NCBI GenBank assembly: GCA_037143735.1
Contig: JBAWYD010000140.1
Location: 1 to 5,543, forward strand
DNA length: 5,543 bases
Direction: 5' to 3'
DNA from: JAPLJQ01 sp037143735
GTDB taxonomy: Bacteria; Desulfobacterota; Syntrophia; Syntrophales; UBA2185
Of the stretch, positions 1-4,033 are shown in pieces (the stretch's first letter is position 1; every line of letters starts with the position of its first letter). The notes below the pieces were generated by a model. The model saw only the letters and a list, made by a program, of their open reading frames with translations, was not told where the DNA came from and did not search any database. Position numbers and translations under genes: made by a program.

Positions 1-54
1 CCTGTCCTTCTGAAACAGCGCCTTACAATATAAAACTGTATAAAAAAAATCAAT

Positions 55-75
55 TCAAACTACTTCTTTGCTCAT
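55..75 (-). other. Six-codon divergent reading frame with strong RBS (leader peptide or gene remnant)
   Basis: On the minus strand an AGGAG Shine-Dalgarno (87-83) sits seven bases before an ATG (75-73) that reads MSKEVV and then TGA (57-55). After the TGA the same frame stays open to the window edge (IDFFYTVLYC and onward). A divergent promoter candidate lies just upstream at 135-108. The start context is as good as that of the real genes here, but the product is too short to assign. It may be a leader peptide, the decayed start of a lost gene, a TGA-containing (selenocysteine) gene running off the left edge, or chance. MSKEVV resembles the first residues of some thiolases, but nothing after the stop supports that. 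Confidence 0.2.
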
Positions 76-107
76 GAGGAATCTCCTACTATTGAGTAAC
101 TGAGAAT

Positions 108-135
108 AATTTAAAATATTGCTTGATAATGTCAA
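108..135 (-). promoter_or_regulatory. Candidate divergent sigma70-type promoter
   Basis: The minus strand has a perfect TTGACA -35 at 135-130, a 16-base spacer, and TAAATT (4 of 6 matches to TATAAT) at 113-108. It would drive leftward transcription toward the Shine-Dalgarno at 87-83. The -35 element lies inside the first NrdR-like box (130-145), so a protein bound there should also block this promoter. The region is AT-rich, so chance matches are easy; confidence is low. Confidence 0.28.
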
Positions 136-151
136 TATGTAGTAGTATTAA
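123..151 (+). promoter_or_regulatory. Candidate nrdDG promoter
   Basis: TTGATA (123-128, 5 of 6 matches to TTGACA), a 17-base spacer and TATTAA (146-151, 4 of 6) form the best sigma70-type promoter before nrdD. Transcription would start near 158, giving a leader of about 75 bases. The spacer is filled by the first NrdR-like box and the second box lies just downstream of the predicted start, a layout expected for repression. An overlapping alternative is TTGCTT (119-124) with TAGTAT (143-148) at 18-base spacing. Confidence 0.5.
130..145 (+). promoter_or_regulatory. NrdR box 1 (upstream operator half)
   Basis: The core CAATATGTAG (133-142) fits the NrdR-box consensus acaCwAtATaTwGtgt, including the fixed C at position 4, the central ATAT-like block and the G ten bases from the C. 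It lies between the -35 and -10 of the nrdDG promoter. NrdR is an ATP-cone/zinc-ribbon repressor that binds tandem boxes upstream of ribonucleotide reductase operons when dATP is plentiful. The nrdR gene itself is not in this window. Confidence 0.7.
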
Positions 152-160
152 TAGTGCCTA

Positions 161-176
161 CCCCAATATGTTGCGT
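161..176 (+). promoter_or_regulatory. NrdR box 2 (downstream operator half)
   Basis: The core CAATATGTTG (164-173) differs from box 1 in one base and is followed by CGT, matching the g and t at the consensus end. The two cores are exactly 31 bases apart (three helical turns), leaving a 15-base linker between 16-base boxes, the spacing known for paired NrdR boxes. It lies just downstream of the predicted transcription start. Finding two matching boxes at this spacing directly before nrdD makes the assignment strong for a motif-only call. Confidence 0.75.
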
Positions 177-215
177 AACATTTAAGCGGCGGGAGGATTA
201 TTCACATTAATAAAA

Positions 216-226
216 GGGGAGGGGAA
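216..226 (+). promoter_or_regulatory. nrdD ribosome binding site
   Basis: The purine run GGGGAGGGGAA ends six bases before the ATG at 233 and fixes this start. A second Shine-Dalgarno-like run, GGCGGGAGGA (188-197), lies farther upstream but has no start codon at a useful distance, so it is probably not used. Confidence 0.8.
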
Positions 227-232
227 GTTCAT

Positions 233-2323
233 ATGCATGGGAAGATCAAGAAAAGGGACGGCCGTCTGGTAAAATTTAATGCTGAGAAGATTACCAGTGC
301 AATTGCGAAGGCCGGTGCGGCAACGGCCGAATTTGATATGACAACGGCAAGGATGCTCACCATAAAGGTTCTGAATTTATCGGAAAAACTTTTCGACGGA
401 AAAATTCTGACGGTTGAAGAAATCCAGGATATCGTTGAAGAAGTGCTTTTATCTTCTCCATATCGCCGAACCGCCAAAGCATATATCATCTATAGAGATC
501 AGCACGCAAGATTGAGAGAAATCACGAATAAGATGGAGGTTGACCTGGTTGATCAATACCTCAAGAAGAAAGACTGGAAAATAAATGAAAACAGCAATAT
601 GGACTATTCCCTCCAAGGGTTGAACAACTACATATCATCGGAGGTAAGCAAGGTCTACTGGTTAAATGAAGTCTATTCACCCGAAATTAGAAAAGCTCAT
701 ACGGATGGAGACTTCCACATTCATGATTTAAGTCTTCTCTCCGTCTATTGCGTTGGATGGGACCTCTATGATCTTCTTATGGAAGGCTTCAAGGGAGTGT
801 CCGGCAAAGTAGAAAGCAAGCCCGCAAGGCATCTGCGCAGCGCTCTCGGTCAGGTTGTGAATTTCTTTTATACCCTTCAGGGCGAGGCCGCAGGAGCGCA
901 GGCTTTTTCAAATTTCGATACCCTTCTGGCTCCATTCATCAGACATGACAGGCTCGGTTTCAATGAAATCAAACAGGCCCTCCAGGAATTCATATTTAAT
1001 ATCAATGTTCCCACCCGTGTCGGTTTTCAGACGCCTTTTACAAATGTGACATTGGATGTGACAGTGCCGAAATACTATGCGGACCAGCACGTCATTATAG
1101 GCGGCGAACCACAGAAACAGACATACGGAGAATTTCAGGAAGAAATGAATCTTTTTAATAAGGCCTTCCTTCAAGTGATGGCTGACGGAGATGCAAAGGG
1201 AAGGGTGTTTACTTTCCCGATACCGACTTACAACATGACGAAGGATTTTAACTGGGATGATAAAAATCTCGATGGACTTTGGGAAATGACGGCAAAATAT
1301 GGCGTTCCCTATTTTTCAAATTTTATAAATTCGGACATGAACCCGGAAGATGCACGCAGTATGTGCTGCAGATTACGTATTGATAATAGAGAATTAGAAA
1401 AAAGGGGAGGAGGTCTTTTTGGATCCAATCCCCTGACGGGCTCAATTGGCGTGATTACCATAAACATGCCAAGGATTGGTTATCTTTCAAATAACGAGAA
1501 TGAGTTCATGGAACGTCTTGAAAAATTGATGATCATCGCAAGAGACAGTCTGGAAACAAAAAGGAAGGTGCTTGAAAAATTTACAGACGGGAATCTATAT
1601 CCTTATACAAAGTATTACCTCAGAAATGTTAAGAAACGCTTTAATGAATACTGGAAAAATCATTTTTCTACCATAGGTCTTGTTGGTATGAACGAAGCAT
1701 GCATGAATTTCCTTGGTAAAAATATAGCAACACCGGAGGGGCAGGAGTACACGAAAAAAGTTCTTGACATTATGAGGCATAAATTAATCGAATTTCAAAA
1801 AAATACGGGGAACAACTATAACCTTGAATCCACTCCGGCGGAAGGTACGTCTTACAGGCTTGCGAAAATGGATAAAGTGAAATACCCGGATATCATTTCT
1901 GCAAACCATAATGGAGACGATGGTAATAAAAGGGATCCATTTTACACAAATTCCACACAACTTCCCGTCAATTATTCGGATGATATTTTTGAAGCGCTCG
2001 ATCTTCAGAATGACATTCAGACCCGTTATACGGGAGGGACCGTTTTTCACACCTATGCAGGTGAAAGAATTCAAGACCCTGCCAATGTAAAAACCCTGAT
2101 AAGAAAAATCTGCACGAAATATTCTTTACCGTATATTACCTTCACACCAACTTTCAGTGTCTGTCCTTCCCATGGATATTTAAGCGGCGAGATAGAAAAA
2201 TGTCCGTCCTGTGGAGAAGGATGCGAGATATATTCGCGTGTCGTCGGTTATTTACGACCCGTTAAACAATGGAATAAGGGAAAACAGGAAGAATTCGGAA
2301 TGAGACGGGTGTTCAATTTTTAA
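233..2323 (+). CDS. nrdD: Anaerobic (class III) ribonucleoside-triphosphate reductase, catalytic subunit
   Basis: NrdD reduces ribonucleoside triphosphates to dNTPs in the cytoplasm using an oxygen-sensitive glycyl radical. The 696 residues show an N-terminal ATP-cone (about 3-95, starting KIKKRDGRLVKF), which senses ATP/dATP allosterically. The ten-stranded barrel then carries GDFHIHDLSLLSVYC (159-173), whose C173 should be the active-site cysteine on the first strand. The finger loop SMCCRLR (376-382) holds the presumed thiyl-radical cysteine (C378 or C379), followed by RGGGLFGSNPLTGSIGV (391-407). NLESTPAEGTSYRLA (530-544) is the conserved strand near the substrate. The C-terminal zinc site has C644, H647, C657, C660 and C664, and the glycyl radical is G683 in NKGKQEEF. 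Length is complete for the family. The CC-type finger loop and NLESTPAEG segment look more like the thioredoxin/glutaredoxin-dependent NrdD lineages than formate-dependent E. coli NrdD; that subtype is inference. It is followed directly by its activase and preceded by paired NrdR boxes. Confidence 0.97.
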   Translation: MHGKIKKRDGRLVKFNAEKITSAIAKAGAATAEFDMTTARMLTIKVLNLSEKLFDGKILTVEEIQDIVEEVLLSSPYRRTAKAYIIYRDQHARLREITNKMEVDLVDQYLKKKDWKINENSNMDYSLQGLNNYISSEVSKVYWLNEVYSPEIRKAHTDGDFHIHDLSLLSVYCVGWDLYDLLMEGFKGVSGKVESKPARHLRSALGQVVNFFYTLQGEAAGAQAFSNFDTLLAPFIRHDRLGFNEIKQALQEFIFNINVPTRVGFQTPFTNVTLDVTVPKYYADQHVIIGGEPQKQTYGEFQEEMNLFNKAFLQVMADGDAKGRVFTFPIPTYNMTKDFNWDDKNLDGLWEMTAKYGVPYFSNFINSDMNPEDARSMCCRLRIDNRELEKRGGGLFGSNPLTGSIGVITINMPRIGYLSNNENEFMERLEKLMIIARDSLETKRKVLEKFTDGNLYPYTKYYLRNVKKRFNEYWKNHFSTIGLVGMNEACMNFLGKNIATPEGQEYTKKVLDIMRHKLIEFQKNTGNNYNLESTPAEGTSYRLAKMDKVKYPDIISANHNGDDGNKRDPFYTNSTQLPVNYSDDIFEALDLQNDIQTRYTGGTVFHTYAGERIQDPANVKTLIRKICTKYSLPYITFTPTFSVCPSHGYLSGEIEKCPSCGEGCEIYSRVVGYLRPVKQWNKGKQEEFGMRRVFNF

Positions 2324-2325
2324 AA

Positions 2326-3015
2326 ATGAAGATAGGTGCTCTGCAGAAAATTTCTTTAATTGATTATCCTGGAAAGCTATGTGCCATAGTATTCACTCAG
2401 GGATGCAACTTCAGGTGTCCCTATTGCCATAATCCGGAACTGGTGGATCCCGGGCTTTACGGTGAATGCCAATCTGAAGATGCAGTGTTTGCATTTCTTG
2501 AAAAAAGGAAAGGAAAGCTTGATGCTGTGTCCATCACGGGAGGGGAGCCTACCATTCAGAAGAACGTGATCACATTCATAGAACATATCAAAAACAGCGG
2601 GTATTCTGTCAAAATCGATACGAACGGTTCCAATCCGGAAATTATAAAAAATATTATTGACAGGGAGCTTATCGATTATATTGCCATGGATGTTAAGGGG
2701 CCTCTGAGAAAATATAAAGCGCTGACAAAATCGCAGGTTGACGAAGATAAAATTCAACAGAGCATGTCCCTGATCATGGCATCGGGAATACCATACGAGT
2801 TCCGTACAACGGTCCTGAAATCCCAGCTTGATAAAAACGATATTCTGGAAATCGGGAAATTAATAAAAAATGCATCTCTTTATGTATTGCAGACCTTTGT
2901 TGCTTCCAAGACTCTTGATGAACGTTACGTTCATGAGTTGACGTACTCCAGGGAAGAATTGGAATATTTGAAGCAAAAACTGTTAGAAGATATTCATTCC
3001 GTGAAGATTCGCTGA
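2326..3015 (+). CDS. nrdG: Anaerobic ribonucleotide reductase-activating protein (radical SAM activase)
   Basis: NrdG uses a [4Fe-4S] cluster and S-adenosylmethionine to make the 5'-deoxyadenosyl radical that abstracts hydrogen from the NrdD glycine (G683 here). The 229 residues begin MKIGALQKISLIDYPGK, typical of the longer NrdG2-type activases (about 230 residues, against about 155 in E. coli NrdG). The cluster motif CNFRCPYC gives C27, C31 and C34. The SAM-binding ITGGEPT is at 70-76, with further radical-SAM strands at KIDTNG (96-101) and YIAMDVKGP (118-126). The ATG lies 2 bases after the nrdD stop with no clear Shine-Dalgarno at normal distance, so translation is probably coupled to nrdD termination. 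Generic radical-SAM activases for other glycyl-radical enzymes look similar, but the position after nrdD makes this assignment safe. Confidence 0.95.
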   Translation: MKIGALQKISLIDYPGKLCAIVFTQGCNFRCPYCHNPELVDPGLYGECQSEDAVFAFLEKRKGKLDAVSITGGEPTIQKNVITFIEHIKNSGYSVKIDTNGSNPEIIKNIIDRELIDYIAMDVKGPLRKYKALTKSQVDEDKIQQSMSLIMASGIPYEFRTTVLKSQLDKNDILEIGKLIKNASLYVLQTFVASKTLDERYVHELTYSREELEYLKQKLLEDIHSVKIR

Positions 3016-3076
3016 TCATAATATCGGCAAGGAAACATTCATAATTCCTGGGCGATAAGAAACCATCAGATCAAAT

Positions 3077-3094
3077 TCATCTTACGAAAGATGA
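3077..3094 (+). other. Perfect 7-bp stem-loop in the nrdG-tetR gap
   Basis: TCATCTT (3077-3083) and AAGATGA (3088-3094) pair perfectly around an ACGA loop. No run of T follows, so it is not a standard intrinsic terminator. It may act as a 3'-end stabiliser of the nrdDG message or be the first of two stems with the hairpin at 3106-3119. Confidence 0.3.
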
Positions 3095-3105
3095 CAAAAT
3101 CAATC

Positions 3106-3133
3106 GCCGCGTATACGGCATATTTTATCATTT
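3106..3133 (+). terminator. Possible weak intrinsic terminator after nrdG
   Basis: GCCG (3106-3109) and CGGC (3116-3119) form a short G+C-rich stem around CGTATA, followed by the T-rich stretch ATATTTTATCATTT (3120-3133). The stem is only four pairs and the T tract is interrupted, so termination may be partial. It is the only terminator-like element between nrdG and the tetR promoter. Confidence 0.22.
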
Positions 3134-3168
3134 AGATAGTCCCTAAAAATCAATTTTCGTAATTTTCC

Positions 3169-3218
3169 TTGACGCCGTCCAAATTATCGTATAAAAATGT
3201 GACCAGTGGTCATATAAT
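3169..3218 (+). promoter_or_regulatory. Candidate tetR promoter region
   Basis: Two overlapping possibilities exist. The first pairs TTGACG (3169-3174) with TATAAA (3190-3195, 15-base spacer) or TAAAAA (3192-3197, 17-base spacer). The second uses the perfect -10 TATAAT at 3213-3218, which has only a poor -35 (TATAAA at 3190-3195, 17-base spacer). The TATAAT lies exactly between the two operator-like repeats, so either start would be occluded by a bound repressor. The leader to the tetR ATG would be about 85-110 bases. Confidence 0.45.
3200..3212 (+). promoter_or_regulatory. Probable TetR-family operator, site 1 (perfect inverted repeat)
   Basis: TGACCA and TGGTCA form a perfect 6-bp inverted repeat around a central G. 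Its size and symmetry suit a TetR dimer. It lies about 100 bases before the tetR ATG and ends one base before the TATAAT -10 element. Autorepression by the downstream regulator is the natural inference. Confidence 0.6.
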
Positions 3219-3230
3219 GACCATGGTTCA
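3218..3230 (+). promoter_or_regulatory. Probable TetR-family operator, site 2 (imperfect copy)
   Basis: TGACCATGGTTCA repeats the TGACCA half-site 18 bases downstream of site 1. Its second arm, GGTTCA, carries one extra T relative to a perfect GGTCA, so the copy is degenerate, though ACCATGGT within it is palindromic. Together the two sites bracket the TATAAT and could bind two dimers cooperatively. It could also be a weaker accessory site or partial chance similarity. Confidence 0.42.
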
Positions 3231-3290
3231 TGACTTGATAAGACCCTTGAAGAAGCTGCAAAACCGCACTTTTTAATATTAAAGATTTAC

Positions 3291-3297
3291 GAGAGGA
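3291..3297 (+). promoter_or_regulatory. tetR ribosome binding site (long spacing)
   Basis: GAGAGGA is the only purine-rich stretch before the tetR ATG at 3310 and leaves a 12-base gap, longer than usual. No in-frame ATG, GTG or TTG lies nearer it, so the start at 3310 stands but initiation may be weak, which suits a low-abundance repressor. Confidence 0.45.
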
Positions 3298-3309
3298 TCA
3301 TCGGTTTTT

Positions 3310-3939
3310 ATGTTTGAAAGAAGAAGGAAACGGGAAAAAAATGTAAGAAAAGGTGTTATCCTCAAATCGGCCAGAAAGCTCTTCTTCGAGAAAGGTTTCA
3401 AATCCGTGACGGTTGAGAGCATTGCGAAGAAAGCTGAACTGAGCAAGGGGGCAGTTTATCTCCATTTTAAAAGCAAGGATGAAATATACACACAGATTCT
3501 TCTGGAGGATATCGATAAGTTTCATAAACAGGTTAGCGGTTTGTTCGGAAATGGGAGCAGCGCCTCCGTCATTCTGTTTAAACTGTCCGATATTTATGTG
3601 GATTTTTTTTTCAAAGACAAAGAACTGTTCAGAATTTTAATGACATTCATGCTCAATGCCAATCACAGGAATCTGCCGGAAGAAATTGAGAATCATATTA
3701 TCAGAACAACCAATAAAACCGTCGATATCATAGAGAATATTCTCAAATACGGCATAGAAACTCATGAATTTCCTCCAACGATTAACTTACGTCAAAACAG
3801 AAATGCTATATGGGGACTCCTTAACGGGATAATTTCATTATATTTATTCACCGGATCGGAATCAAAAAGAGAAGATCTGGTTCGTTCCACAGTCCAAACA
3901 GGTCTGGAAATCTTTATCAGGGGTTTAAAAACAACATGA
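3310..3939 (+). CDS. TetR/AcrR-family transcriptional regulator
   Basis: This is a 209-residue one-component repressor, the normal length for the family. A basic N-terminal arm (MFERRRKREKNVRKG) leads into the DNA-binding domain at about 16-62. In it, ILKSARKLFFEKGFKSVTVESIAKKAEL is followed by the recognition helix region LSKGAVYLHFKSKDEIY (44-60), a textbook TetR helix-turn-helix. The helical remainder (about 63-205) should form the dimer and ligand-binding domain; it is family-variable and does not reveal the ligand. The promoter region holds a TGACCA/TGGTCA inverted repeat suited to autorepression. The acyl-CoA dehydrogenase 94 bases downstream on the same strand suggests control of fatty-acid or acyl-CoA catabolism with an acyl-CoA or fatty-acid effector, as in other TetR regulators of beta-oxidation; that role is inference. 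A run of nine T (3603-3611) encodes part of DFFFKD. Confidence 0.93.
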   Translation: MFERRRKREKNVRKGVILKSARKLFFEKGFKSVTVESIAKKAELSKGAVYLHFKSKDEIYTQILLEDIDKFHKQVSGLFGNGSSASVILFKLSDIYVDFFFKDKELFRILMTFMLNANHRNLPEEIENHIIRTTNKTVDIIENILKYGIETHEFPPTINLRQNRNAIWGLLNGIISLYLFTGSESKREDLVRSTVQTGLEIFIRGLKTT

Positions 3940-3983
3940 TGTGGCGGAGTAAAGCGATCAACACAAACCTTTTTAATTAAGAG

Positions 3984-4004
3984 GCGTCTTTTAACGAAAA
4001 GCGC
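3984..4004 (+). other. Stem-loop in the leader between tetR and the acyl-CoA dehydrogenase gene
   Basis: GCG (3984-3986) plus CTTTT (3988-3992) pair with AAAAG (3997-4001) plus CGC (4002-4004) around an AACG loop, with one bulged T at 3987: eight pairs in all. No T run follows, so it is not a normal terminator. It sits 12 bases upstream of the Shine-Dalgarno and could mark a processing or attenuation point between the regulator and the enzyme genes. I see no convincing separate promoter in this 94-base gap, so co-transcription with tetR is the simplest reading. Confidence 0.3.
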
Positions 4005-4015
4005 GTACACAAGTC

Positions 4016-4027
4016 AGGAGGGGAGGT
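4016..4027 (+). promoter_or_regulatory. Strong ribosome binding site of the acyl-CoA dehydrogenase gene
   Basis: AGGAGGGGAGGT ends six bases before the ATG at 4034, an almost doubled Shine-Dalgarno. It settles the start codon and contrasts with the weak site before tetR, fitting higher enzyme than repressor synthesis from a shared transcript. Confidence 0.8.
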
Positions 4028-4033
4028 ATTCTT

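Noticed and set aside
1..77. Possible 3' ends of an upstream forward gene: frames open from the left edge to TAA (31-33) and to TGA (75-77).
   Set aside because: Both tails (about 10 and 24 codons) are short enough to be open by chance, have no recognisable family ending, and no terminator follows either stop.
908..1174. Minus-strand frames of 60-126 codons opposite nrdD, nrdG, tetR and the dehydrogenase.
   Set aside because: They lie antisense to clearly conserved proteins, have low-complexity or unrecognisable products, and lack supporting promoters or ribosome sites; they are shadows of the real genes.
1395..1412. Strong internal Shine-Dalgarno-like run (AAAAAAGGGGAGGAGGT) within nrdD, suggesting an internal start or frameshift site.
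   Set aside because: It encodes the conserved K-R-G-G-G of the finger loop, no start codon follows at proper distance, and the reading frame does not place a standard slippery heptamer on the A run.
3042..3049. AGGAA/TTCCT pairing around 3030-3049 just after nrdG as a terminator.
   Set aside because: Only five weak pairs around a ten-base loop with no T tract; not distinguishable from chance.
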